Shown here one piece after another: positions 34,474 to 44,393 of a stretch of 64,000 nt of DNA (position 1 is the first letter of the stretch; every line of letters starts with the position of its first letter). The notes beneath the pieces were generated by a model. It did not search any database, was not told where the DNA came from, and saw only the letters and a list, made by a program, of their open reading frames with translations. The translations under genes were made by a program, and so were the position numbers. The DNA comes from Cladopsammia gracilis (lineage: Eukaryota > Cnidaria > Anthozoa > Scleractinia > Dendrophylliidae), in the NCBI GenBank assembly GCA_022457155.1, contig JAJGOT010000125.1, forward strand, positions 795,501 through 859,500, read 5' to 3'.

Positions 34474-34619
34474 AAAGAAAAATGTACGGACGAACGGAAA
34501 ATAAAAAAAAAAATGAATTTAAATTGCGCTCGCAACCCTGCTGTCAAAAACAGAAAGCTATCCTAACTGATTCGACAAGCATAATACCAAACTTAAACCC
34601 CGTTTAGCTCCTCTTAGAA

Positions 34620-35040
34620 AATAGGGATGATCCCCTATAGGGCATAACATCGTGCCCCGTCTTGGACGTAACATTGAGCCTGTCTAAGCCACTCTCGGGC
34701 ATAACATTGAGCCCCTCTTGGGCGTAACATTAAAACCCATCTAGGGCGTAACATTGAACCCCTCTTGGACGTAACATTGAAAACCATTTAGGGCATTTCA
34801 TAACGCTGAGCCCCTCTAGGGCATTCGGTAAGCCCCTCCAGGGCATAACGCTGAGCCCATCTAGGGCATTCGGTAAACCCCTCCAGGGTATAACGCTGAG
34901 CCCATCTAGGGCATTCGGTAAACCCCTCCAGGGTATAACGCTGAGCCCATCTAGGGCATTCGGTAAGCCCCTCCAGGGCATAACGCTGAGCCCATCTAGG
35001 GCATTCATTAAGCCCATCTAGGGCATAACACCTCTAACAG
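34620..35040. repeat. 45-bp minisatellite inside the DIRS-type element
   Basis: A regular unit of 45 bp (GGCATTCGGTAAGCCCCTCC, then AGGGCATAACGCTGAGCCCA and TCTAG) repeats about five times at 34800-35030, with degenerate related units (GGGCATAACATTGAGCCCCT type) to the left. Because 45 is a multiple of three it yields an open minus-strand frame with a 15-residue repeat; I do not regard this as a protein. Confidence 0.85.
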
Positions 35041-35399
35041 GCAATTCAATCTAGGAAAAAAAAAATACCCCTAGAAACTTGACTGATTGAAATACGTTCA
35101 GTAGGAAATCTGCAAAATAGTCATATCTCCGTGCATTCACTTGGGACACGAAAGCTCTCACTAGATAACTCGTAGCCCTACCTAGGAGCGATACTAAAGT
35201 CAATACGAATTGCTAATGAAGGGACTGTCACGGGATTACAACCGAAAATAGAGTTTCTGGCTTGACATCTATAAGTAAATTAGGCAAATTAAATTAGATA
35301 GAATGCCCCAATCATGAATAAAGGTGCTACAGTGGAAAACCATCTAAACGCAGAATGGGCCAGAAATGGGCAGACTTCCAAAATGGTACGCTGAGAGCT

Positions 35400-36900
35400 C
35401 CCTTAGCACTGCAAGATCTCGTATGTCTGAAGACTATGCACGTTAAGTAAACCGGAGGACGCAGCCGGCTGTCGTGATGGGACCAATTTTGGGCAAAGGC
35501 GTATGCACCGCTGGAAACGGGTTAGTAGAATCTGGAATTGAAAACATTTAACGTTAGCGTTGAATGAACATGCGAACCTATCACAGGTATGAGGACCCGC
35601 TAAACCGTCGAGAGCATAGAAAACCGTGCCATGAATGGTGTAATCGACATAATCAATAAACTTGAATATAACACCTGCAATAGTATTTAGATCCCTTAAT
35701 AGTATCCGCTGCATGTCGATGTCAACATCGTTGAAAGACAGCTCGGAAAGATGCCTACTGCAGGCTGTTGTAAAGCCGGACCTTTAGATTATCAGTAGAC
35801 CAGGTAACTGGCTTACTGGCCTCCAAGAAAGCTTAAACGGCAAGCAACTCTCTGAACGTGGAACCTTGCGCTTTCTCGAAGTCGGAACGGGTATTGATGA
35901 AAAATTTTGCCGTCGAAACTATAAAACTTCCACAAGATGAGGCCAATGCATCGGAATATATCACCTAAGAGGACTTATGACCGGCTGGCGAAATAGGTAT
36001 GCCGTTAAGGCTCGCTACGTTGGTTTTCCCGAAGATCAATTCAGCAAAACTCTCGGGAGGAAACGTAAACGTAAGAGTTCCATGTCGACGCATGCAGTGT
36101 TGATCATAGCAAATAGATTTCTAGTCATAAGCTGGGAGACGTTGCCCACGCATTAGCCGAGTGAAATAATTTTCCCCGCTAACCCTCGCAATCCTACGAA
36201 CCGTGACGCGAAAAGAAGCGACCAATATGGAACAATATGGAACACATCTATCTGTCTGTCTATATGTAGCGTAAATTTCCGACGTGGCCGTGTTGATGCC
36301 AGTTCCGAGCCGAGAAATTACCTGAGTTGGGCCCCAAGACATTTGGCTTCGTTAGGAAGAAAACCAGAGGTAAGCAAATCGGCATGAACCTGAAGGCTCG
36401 CAATCTTTGCGTTGTTGTAACCGACAGCAGCGACGAGACCGTCGTCTAAGAAGGCAACAATTTACCCGGCTTCAGATCTCCATTTCTCAATTAACGGCTT
36501 AAACAATTCCATAAACAGGTAAGGCGCTAAACTAAGACCGAAGGGTAAAACTGAAAACTCATAAAATATCTAGCGTGACCGGCGGAAAATGTCCAAGAAA
36601 AAGAAAGAAACTTTCGATGAACGAAAATCTTCAACATGATGATGACCACAAGATCATACGAGAACATATAGTCTCCCGGATTCTAAATCTCTTAGGCAAC
36701 ATTCAAGTCTTCGCATCTAAAATATTCTCTTGTCGTGACACACATCTAAAATAAAACGCTTTTAAACAGATTTTTGCGTTAACACAAACAAAGGGTCAAT
36801 AGTGAAAGGTGGCTCGTAAACTTCAGTAATACAATGTGGACTAATGAGCTCGTTCATGACATTCTCAACGGAACTAGAATCCCTCAAAGCTAACGCGTTA
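35400..36900 (-). pseudogene. DIRS-type reverse transcriptase / RNase H region, multiple stops
   Basis: On the minus strand around 36570-36440 the translation reads VLPFGLSLAPYLFMELFKPL, then IEKWRSEAG, a stop, and IVAFLDDGLVAAVG. LPFGLSxAPxxF and the catalytic FLDDG are hallmarks of DIRS/Ngaro RTs. Downstream stretches (KCLGAQLR, RKFTLHIDRQIDVF, LRGLAGKIISL) fit the connection and RNase H region. Several in-frame stops make it non-functional. Confidence 0.75.
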
Positions 36901-37053
36901 TTACTGGCCGTAAAAGACGTGGAAATTTTGAGCAACGGCAATTTGCATACAAATGGAATAACATCGATAATAAACTTCGGCGCGTTAATGCCCTTCCAGA
37001 ACTCAATTACTCGATATAATCTCCCTTAGACCGACACGAATTCCTGGTCAGAT

Positions 37054-37868
37054 TTAAATTCGCATTGTACTTCGGGGTCCAAAAAAAAAACAAAATATAG
37101 AGATGATGGGCAAGAGTCCTCCTGATAGTAATCTTCGTCCAACTCCATGTGTGAACAGAGTCAGGGGTTTTCCGCACGCAAAGCAAACACCAGTAGCAGA
37201 TCTTTGCACTAAATGTTGTTGATTAAGGCGAGAGAAGAAATTAGATGATTGTTGTCTTGCGATCTGTGGAGATTTAGCCTGATTTGACGTCGGCAAGGTT
37301 TTCGTTGGTGGGAAGAACGCGCGGTGAAACGCTTACGGCTCTGTAAATTTTCTTTTCGTCTTCTTCGCCGTCGGCCAAATCATGATGTTTGTATTCATTG
37401 ACAGTTTTCCAACCAAACGGTGACTTATCTGCAAGCAGGATGAATTTTTCACGCTCTTGCACGAGAGCCAAACCTTTGTCTAAGGCATCCTTAAATTTCT
37501 GCATGTCTTTGCGTTCCAGAGCGGCCTTTGCGTCCTTCATGGTTTCTTTAATCGCTTTATTGACGTTGTACTGGTCCTCGCTGCTCTTCTTGTTGAATTG
37601 CAGAGTGAAACCGCGCTTGATTCTTTTGATTTCTGTCATCTGCTGGGCAGCCATATCCTCATGTGAAACGCTTGAGAGCTAAACTGGAATCTTTAACCAG
37701 AGTCTTAAACTGACCAAGAAGGTCCTGGTTGTTCTGTGTTATTAGTCGTACCGCTGTAGCCTCATTCATATTGCCAGGGAGGAAAGCAAAAAATCGGGGT
37801 AACATTGAACTTGTTTGAACAGTACTAGAGGCGGCGAGGCTGACCGTAGAATGACACAAATCTATCAA
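37054..37868 (-). pseudogene. Gag-like ORF1 of the DIRS-type element, broken
   Basis: The central part (37654-37274) reads IKRGFTLQFNKKSSEDQYNV, ALDKGLALVQEREKFILLAD, KSPFGWKTVNEY and LADGEEDEKKIYRA, the conserved Gag-like pattern of DIRS/Ngaro elements. An N-terminal piece (37868-37659) is separated by a stop. A C-terminal piece (37296-37054) in another frame has GVCFACGKP, the start of a CCHC zinc knuckle whose His/Cys half is lost. The encoded protein would coat element RNA. Two or more frame breaks. Confidence 0.72.
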
Positions 37869-37985
37869 CGAACAGTTTTCAAACTCACGAACCGTGAGCC
37901 CCTGCGCACTACACTAGTACCCGGTTCTCTGCTCCGTGTCGGCAAAATATTAATTTATGTCAATACCGATTATCACAAATTACAT
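37808..37985. repeat. Split repeat A1 (5' end of the DIRS-type element)
   Basis: 178 bp identical by eye to 33454-33631. The host transposon sequence resumes right after it (GTTTCGATGGCTTCCTGATA), and this and the left flank (GTGCGTTAGAAAATAG) join without an evident duplication. Confidence 0.88.
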
Positions 37986-38081
37986 GTTTCGATGGCTTCC
38001 TGATAATATTATCAGCTAACATTTACAACAGGATAACCAGCTTAATAAATAACAGTCAATCGAAATGTTTCACTTCTGTTT

Positions 38082-39367
38082 TTATGTGTATCCTGCATGA
38101 TGAATAAAATGTAGGACATCTGTACGAGATACGTTTAGGAATCCCTCGAAGACCATCTGCTCTGGCTCGTCGCATGCTCTCCAAGCAGCATCATTTGCTC
38201 TGATCCACGATTTCACCTCTGAGAAAACTCCTTCGCACGGCATGAAATCAGGGCTGTATGGCGGTAGAAAAACAAGTAACGCACCAGTAGCATGTATGGC
38301 ATTCACCACGTCGGCTACGTGGATGGTGTATGGCTGCGTTATCTGTTAAAGAAAAGAACTAATAGAAAAGTATATTTTCTTTTTAAGTTTCAACCTCACC
38401 TCACGTGTCTAATTTGGAATTTTGAAGAAAAATAATATCGAAATGAACCAACCCATTATAACAATAGACCGGGGATTGATTCCATTGAATGGCATCAGGC
38501 TAGGGGCAAGATGGTTCTGTACAAACGTTAGGAATCTCGCCCCATCCACATTCCCACGATAAATCCGATATCTAGCAATCCTTCCGTACACGCAATGGGA
38601 ATTGCTGATATTCTTGGGCCCCAGTTTTGTTGCGGCCGGATAACTTCAGCACGCGTTCCAGCAAAGCTTAGTCCATAGTTCCTTCCAATCTTTTTGTCCT
38701 ACAAAGACAGGAAAACATGTATGGTACTTCACGTTATTCATTCACGACTTAACTAAGCCATAAAGCATAGAAATTTTCAAATGGAAGGAAGATGTTTTTA
38801 CCAAAGTACCGGAGATGAAACTTACAAATCCACTCTCATCCACAAAAATTAGCATGCTTGGGTCAAAGGTGCAAATGTTGGCCTAGAACTCTGTTCTCAG
38901 TACTTCACTACGTTGTAATGCGATTTTGTGTACCTGCAGAAAAGTTGGATATCCTAATTAAAAGACAAGCTTTGACAAGCTTAACAAATATGAATATTGA
39001 AATTAATATCCCACCTGCTTACGCGTAATTCCATTTCTTTTGAAATAATAATGGAGCGTGGAGAAAGCAAATTCAGAACCTGTGACTCTATAAATGTCAT
39101 CTAGTATTTCGGAATACGTCTTGTCGGGATTCTTTAGTATTGCTTCTAAAATGAGAAGCTCTTCACACGGACGAATGTTAGGGTTCGTGTAGGTCTTCCC
39201 AACGTCTTTGTAGAAACACCGCCAGTATTGCCAAGGTTTGCAAGATATCGATTAACAGTCCACGTAGAAATACCAAGATAAAATGCAGCCTCTTCTACCG
39301 ATTGCCCGAGGTGCAACACAAACCATATAACGCGCCATCTCAGATCTTGCGAGTATGGTGCAGGCAT
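38082..39367 (-). pseudogene. IS630/Tc1-type DDE transposase with introns, decayed
   Basis: Exon 1 (39367-39015) starts MPAPYSQDLRWRVIWFVLHL and encodes a helix-turn-helix (SVEEAAFYLGISTWTVNRYL); a 1-nt shift near 39190 moves it to the frame with EELLILEAILKNPDKTYSEI. Exon 2 (about 38939-38826) carries the first catalytic Asp (MLIFVDESGF) but has an in-frame TAG after TEF. Exon 3 (about 38700-38455) has a frameshift and ends NPRSIVIM. Exon 4 starts with the second Asp (DNAAIHH), has an apparent 4-nt gain, then LPPYSPDFMPCEGVFSEVKS with the catalytic Glu. The gene once encoded the transposase that acts on the flanking TIRs; it is now inactive. Confidence 0.85.
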
Positions 39368-39407
39368 CGTCGTCGCACACACAGCGCCGCCAAGCAATAG
39401 TCTTCCC

Positions 39408-39491
39408 CCACAATGCACTGAGAGTAATGAATGACCAAACACCAAACACCAAACACCAATCGACAAAAGCAACCTTTTTTGAAATAGGTGT
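39408..39491 (-). repeat. Right terminal inverted repeat of the 8.7-kb transposon
   Basis: Reverse complement of the left TIR, ending CCTTTTTTGAAATAGGTGT. The transposase start codon (39367) is 41 bp inside it, so the TIR probably contains or abuts the promoter; that is inference. Confidence 0.9.
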
Positions 39492-39971
39492 ATACAGCAC
39501 CCTTTTGCGACACAATCAAAACACTCGCAGCTTTTATCACTATTAGGCACTTTTATTTTTATCCCAAGTTTTCTATCAGTACGTAAATGATTTTTTTTTT
39601 CCGCTTTGCATTACAGAAGAGACGGCTTAACTTGAATATTAACCAAAGAAAACTAAATTTCTTATGTTTAAAACCTACACACTTTTTATTACAATTTAAT
39701 CGCCAAATTCATATACGGCCTTGTTTAAACAACTATCGCCTACCATATCCTCTAACAAGTATATGTAATATCCCATACACTCTTAGTTTGTCAGCAACTA
39801 AAATTTCAAACAATTAGCGAACGTTGATATGAAGTAATGAAAAACTACCCAGTATTTGAACTTATTTCCTGGATAAAGAGAATGGCTTTTTAACAAAGTG
39901 TTTTGAGGTTTTATTTAACTTGAAAGTGATTTTTCGGAAATCGCCCATCGATCCGCTAATGCCTCAACTTA
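39492..39971. repeat. Array unit resumed after the transposon: 3' flank of GPCR copy 5
   Basis: Continues the unit interrupted at 30814 (ATACAGCACCCTTTTGCGAC), through the block GGCCTTGTTTAAACAACTAT, to GCCCATCGATCCG just downstream of the truncated receptor. No gene of its own. Confidence 0.7.
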
Positions 39972-40402
39972 AACAATAACAAAACTGTCTTATTGTGGCC
40001 TTCACTACTTGTCTAACTTCAGAAGTACAGCAACGGGTTTAGGGACGAGTTTAAGTAACGGAGAGTTAGTGTAGAAATCAAGGCGATAGCGTTAGTAATA
40101 TCACTATAACCAATTAGGTTTAGTATTACAGCAGAAATAACAAACGGAACATAGCATGCAACTAAAGCAATTTGAACCCAAACTATGTTGTAAACTGTCT
40201 TCTTGTATCTTGCTACGTTCAATGGCATTCCTACTCTGTTCTGTTGTCCTTGAACTTTTACTTGAGCTTGTACTTGTATATTTCTTAACCGACAATGTTT
40301 GTGTAAGGAGATGGTGAACACGGCTTGCTGTTGTCGAAGTGTAAGGAAGATCTTCGTGTAAGAAAGGACAGAGATTACTAAGAGGGTCTGTTGAAGCCAC
40401 AA
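39972..40402 (-). pseudogene. GPCR copy 5, 5'-truncated
   Basis: Only TM5 to TM7 remain: LLVISVLSYTKIFLTLRQQQ, an ICL3 with an extra 14-20 residues (about VFTISLHKHCRLRN) relative to other copies, ARYKKTV, TM6 ACYVPFVI, TM7 NSSLNPLLY. After LLY a deletion removes the CWKIREVRHA region and brings a stop. At the 5' side homology stops at 40390, where a 40-bp tandem repeat begins. The first four TM segments and the start are absent. Confidence 0.88.
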
Positions 40403-40591
40403 ATGTAATAATTGACCACAAATGTAATAAAGCCCTCAAATGTAATAAGGATTGACCACAAATGTAATAAAGCCCTCAAATGTAATAAGGATTGACCACA
40501 AATGTAATAAAGCCCTCAAATGTAATAAGGACTGACCACAAATGTAATAAAGCCCTCAAATGTAATACGAATTGACCACAAATGTAATAAT
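40395..40591. repeat. 40-bp tandem repeat at the GPCR copy 5 breakpoint
   Basis: The unit ATTGACCACAAATGTAATAA + AGCCCTCAAATGTAATAAGG repeats about four and a half times with few changes. The 10-bp motif AAATGTAATA occurs twice per unit. It lies exactly where the receptor sequence ends. Confidence 0.92.
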
Positions 40592-42411
40592 GGTTTTTCC
40601 GTGCGTTCTTCAGTTTGCACGACAGGGTTACCAGCCTTAAGTTGTGAGGACCAGGATTTCGCTAGTCATTCATGCTAGAATGCTCTCTTGGTAAACTATA
40701 TTAGCAGCTGCTGACAATATTTGGCATCATTCAGTTTTAATCGAGGCAGCACGCGAACGTGACATCAAAAATTGTAGGAGTCCGTGTTGTTTAATTAAGT
40801 GCCAGAGTGTTATCAGCGCGTTGCCAGTAAGAGTGTACAAATTGAGAACGACAAAATTAGGGCGTGGTTCTCCTTTGTCGCTCTCAGTTTCCTACGTTTC
40901 TCGAACAAAAGTGCCCAGAAAGGAACCTTAATCAGTGACACCTTTTATTCGAACCTGATGCGTTCAAAGCTGAATCTAAATCATGAAGACGTGCATAGTT
41001 GCGTGAAACTGAGAGACATTTAGGAGAGGAAAAATTTTTCTTGCGTTTGCCAACTGGGGATAATTTTCTGCTAATTTAGAATACATTTCACGAAAATAAT
41101 GATAAAAAAAGATAAATGATGTTGAAAAATTGCTCGCCAGCAAAGCAAAACAGCTTCCAAGTTAGGCGAATCCCCTTATAAACACTCTTCGGGGAAAACG
41201 TTTGCATAATCGGCCACTTAATTTTGCGAAAGCGTGACAAATTTAATGCACAGAATAGAAGCGAAGAAAGCGTCTCCCGGGCATAACTTATTTGCACGTA
41301 ATCACCTTTAAACAAATGTTGTAAAAAATCACCATTGAGGAAACCCTATAAAATAGGACGGATGCTGGAGTCACAATATTTTATGGCTTCAACTGATCAG
41401 TTTCACCGGGTAGTAACTTTCTTTCTGATATTTGCATGCATATTCTGGCAAAAAGATGAAAAATATAAAGCTCGTAAAGAAAACAAGCTTGGGGAAATAA
41501 ATATATCTTCACGCTGACATGTTTTTTTATTTTACAAGGTACCTGTATATCTAAATAGAATACACAAATTTTGCGCACAAAACGGCGAATGCCAATTGCA
41601 AAACGAACCATTTCAGAAGAGACGCCATATTTTTATTCCTTCTGACTACTACTGTGAGTGTTTAATAATCTACAATTCATTTATTTGACAAATTTCCGAC
41701 GGCATTGATAAATTAAAAGGAATTTCTATCGCAACGTCGAAAATAGCGATATTTTAAGTGAAAGTGGTCACTTTCATGTCACCCGCCAACATATTCATAT
41801 TGTTTTTTACCACATTTTTTTCAGGTCGGTAACCGCTATTACCCACAAACTTTATTTATTTATTCAAGAACTTACGGTGTTTGTCAACTGCTTAGCAGCT
41901 GAAAAGGAAGTTATTGAAACACTTGGAAAATTAGAATAAACGAGTATGAGTTAAACGGCTAATGAACCACCTTAAGCGCTACTTGTTAAACAGTTATCGA
42001 TGGACCAGTGACAACAGGGTGCGGGGTCTCTCGTAATTTTACTTATAAACATCGCTAAACGTTTGACATTTATGTAGCCGCGCAGTTAATTTACAAACCC
42101 TTTTTAACGAGAAAAAAAGATGAGCCATCATTGATGTATACTGAGAAAACTATAATTTTGCGGCTAACTCATAGCTAATGCTTGCCATGAAGACGGGCAT
42201 GATTTTAAAGTCAGTGTAATTAACATTTAGGCCAGGAATAATTTTCTCGCGTTTTCCAGGTGAATTTACTATTAGAAACGAGGCATACTACAAGACTATA
42301 GGGAGCCACGTTAAACGTTAGCTCTGCCTAGCGTTGCTGCTAATTCATGTCGCAAAAAGAATAAAACGTTTAGATGTTAAATGACATTGATCTGGATAAT
42401 ACTCGCCAGGA
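40592..42411. repeat. Diverged array unit sequence, no gene
   Basis: The first 200 bp (40592-40800) are not recognised elsewhere in the window. From about 40860 the sequence resembles 24390-25000 and other units (AACAGCTTCCAAGTTAGGCG at 41150, TTTTGCGCACAAAACGGCGA at 41569, a 5' flank-like block at 41640-41940). Short open frames are not conserved. Confidence 0.6.
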
Positions 42412-43232
42412 AAGTAAAACAGCTTCCAAGTTAGGCGAATCCACTTGTAAGAACTCTTAATTTTATATGAAAAGGCACTTTGTAAGACAGACAAATTTAA
42501 TTGCTTGAAATAGGTGCTTGGACTATAAGATAAAGAGATATGAGAAGTTCAAGCAAGTTACCCGTGGATGTTGCATGTATCGGTCTTTGCTTCTATACCA
42601 CATTCATTGGACTATAAAGCGGTTTTTAATTCAGTTAGTCATACTAAGAACTGAAATTACATAACTGTTGGTCTTCCCACTCACATAACTCGTTTGCACC
42701 GACGTAATCTTCAACAAATTTTGATAGATTTATGAAGCCTTATGGAAATTTGAGGGATCCTGGAGTCTCACAAACCGATCAACTGGAGAAAAGATGAAAA
42801 TAACGCTCACTTGTATATCTAAATCGAACACTCAACTTTTGCGCACAAAAAGGCGTATATCAATTGAAGCTAAAATAAAATATTTTCATTATGAAAAAGA
42901 TAAATTTGTTATTATTTTATCATAGTTTGGTTTTATTCCAAGGACACTTTATTTTCAATTGTTCAAACGTACAAAACGTACGGTCCAGACAGCGAGCTAA
43001 TTTTAATTCAGCCAACCAACCACTCTTTAGTCTCTTTAGTAAAACAGTGAAAACACTCGCAGCTTTTGATAGTCTGGCTGCTTAATATTGATTGAGCAAA
43101 ACCCTTAGAAAACGTTTTTTATTTGTTTTTACACACTTCCAACAAAAACGGGCTTGTAAATATATAGCCAAATAGCTTATGAGACACCCCCTCTGAGTAA
43201 AACAGTTGTCTGGCGTCATCAATGAATACAAT
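42412..43232. repeat. Array unit, left part (interrupted by an 89-bp and a 965-bp insertion)
   Basis: Begins with the unit-start block at 42420 and continues through the module near 42840 to AATGAATACAAT (43232). The same unit resumes after the TIR element at 44198. No coding sequence. Confidence 0.7.
42529..42617. other. 89-bp insertion between 11-bp direct repeats
   Basis: TTGGACTATAA occurs at 42518-42528 and 42607-42617; other units have it once (for example near 9808 and 29346). The inserted part includes AGTTCAAGCAAGTTACCCGT and TTGCATGTATCGGTC. The pattern fits a target-site duplication around a short retroposed or fill-in sequence. Confidence 0.6.
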
Positions 43233-44197
43233 AGGGAGCTTACGAATCGACGACTTTTGCACGACGACGCCGTTGGGTCACGTCATAGTCCCGCGTCGTC
43301 GTCCTCCAGAAATTTGAATTTACGATTCTCAATGAAGACGACGACGTTGGTGGGCGCGCACAAATCGTTGGGCGGTGTTGGATCTCTTGGACAGCTGGAC
43401 AAGTGAATTGTTTAAAATGCGAAATATCTACGGCAGACTTATCCTAACAGCCGAAGCGACCAAAAATAGACAAAGCTTAGAAAACGAAAATTGCCCGACA
43501 TTTACGCATTTACAAGCCTATAAATCAATCTGCTCGCTCGCATAGCAGAAAAGCCGAGACAAATTTGTGTTTCTACAACTTCAGGCTGGCTAAAAGACGA
43601 TTCAGGACAAGAATAAAAAAACCTCATCGAATTACAAGCTTAACTTTTTGAAATCTAGCAGCGTGTATTGCTTCCAGTCCCGGCTTCCAGTAAAATATTT
43701 TCCTATTAATTTTTAACTATAGACCCGACTATAAAATATACACCTCTTTTAATTTCTTTGAAAATTCGTTAAACAAAAGCAAATGTCTTATCCTTCATTA
43801 AGGTGTGGTTAACATCAGTAAACGAGTTTTCATTCAGCAATCTCATCCTGACCTTTTCGTGTCACTTGGCGTTTCACTTGTTTCACTTGCCATATTTCTA
43901 CTTGAAGTTTTGGGGCGTTACTTGAATGAAAACAGACAAAAAGTCAGAAACATTTATGTCAAGAACATCTCCCTGATGTGATTCTTGAATTATCTGGCAG
44001 AATCCCCTGAATTAACGAGAGAAAACTTCGAAAACTGACCTCACGTTCTGCTGTTTTGGCGACGCCGTCAATTTGCTCAAAACAACGTCGTCGACTTTGG
44101 CTCGACGCCGGCAACTTCCCACAAAATCATGCGCAGTAGGCATGTCACGCAATCCAACGGCGTCGTCGTGCGAAAGTCGTCGATTCGTAAGCTCCCT
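43233..44197. mobile_element. 965-bp non-autonomous TIR element
   Basis: TIRs of about 44 bp: AGGGAGCTTACGAATCGACG at the left and its complement (CGTCGATTCGTAAGCTCCCT) at the right, continuing inward through CTTTTGCACGACGACGCCGT with one or two mismatches. Host flanks GAATACAAT and ATTATAATTACTACG match the empty site GAATACAATTACTACG; the exact target duplication is ambiguous because the TIR may extend into AAT. CGTCGTC motifs are abundant near both ends. No transposase. Confidence 0.82.
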
Positions 44198-44393
44198 ATT
44201 ATAATTACTACGATCTTCCTTCGACAGTCACCAATATTGCGACATTTTCTAGTGAAAGTGAGCATTTTTCATTCACACCCAATATAATTATGTTGTTTTT
44301 GCCCGCCGTATCTCAAGGTCTTGGACACCTGCTAAAATTTGGCACATCGTTAGTTAAAAAGGATGCTAATGGCTTTAGAATCAACAACAAGAA
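44198..44393. repeat. Array unit fragment between two insertions
   Basis: Continues the host unit from ATTACTACGATCTTCCTTCG to TTTAGAATCAACAA, equivalent to unit 1 positions about 660-850. Confidence 0.7.

Larger units (their letters stand above)
33037..37985 (-). mobile_element. DIRS/Ngaro-type tyrosine-recombinase retroelement with split direct repeats, degraded
   Basis: A 178-bp repeat A occurs at 37808-37985 and 33454-33631, identical by eye, and a 70-bp repeat B at 33632-33701 and 33037-33106. In sense (minus) order this is A1, coding region, B1, A2, a 347-bp spacer, B2: the split-direct-repeat plan of Ngaro and PAT elements. Between the repeats lie Gag, a DIRS-type RT (FLDDG) and a tyrosine recombinase fragment, all damaged. 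There is no obvious target-site duplication, as expected for recombinase-mediated integration. The spacer between A2 and B2 departs from the standard plan. Confidence 0.82.
30815..39491. mobile_element. 8.7-kb TIR DNA transposon with two genes and a nested retroelement
   Basis: 84-bp terminal inverted repeats (30815-30898 and 39408-39491) begin ACACCTATTTCAAAAAAGG and include GGTGTTTGGTGTTTGGTGTT. The empty site in paralogous units is CCATACAG (46179 and 55231 areas). The occupied site reads CC-AT-element-AT-ACAG, so an AT duplication fits best; a TA duplication with one extra TA on the right, as expected for IS630/Tc1 types, is also possible. Inside are a four-exon accessory gene on the plus strand (30930-32833) and a decayed IS630/Tc1-type transposase on the minus strand (39367-38082). 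A DIRS-type element (33037-37985) is nested between them; without it the transposon is about 3.7 kb. Confidence 0.85.

Noticed and set aside
34730..35017. Repetitive 95-codon frame as a protein
   Set aside because: It is a 45-bp minisatellite whose period is a multiple of three, inside a degraded retroelement.
36121..36342. Independent small protein
   Set aside because: It is part of the DIRS-type RT/RNase H region in a broken frame.
30815..39491. The terminal repeats as LTRs of a retrotransposon
   Set aside because: They are inverted, not direct, and the enclosed enzyme is a DDE transposase.
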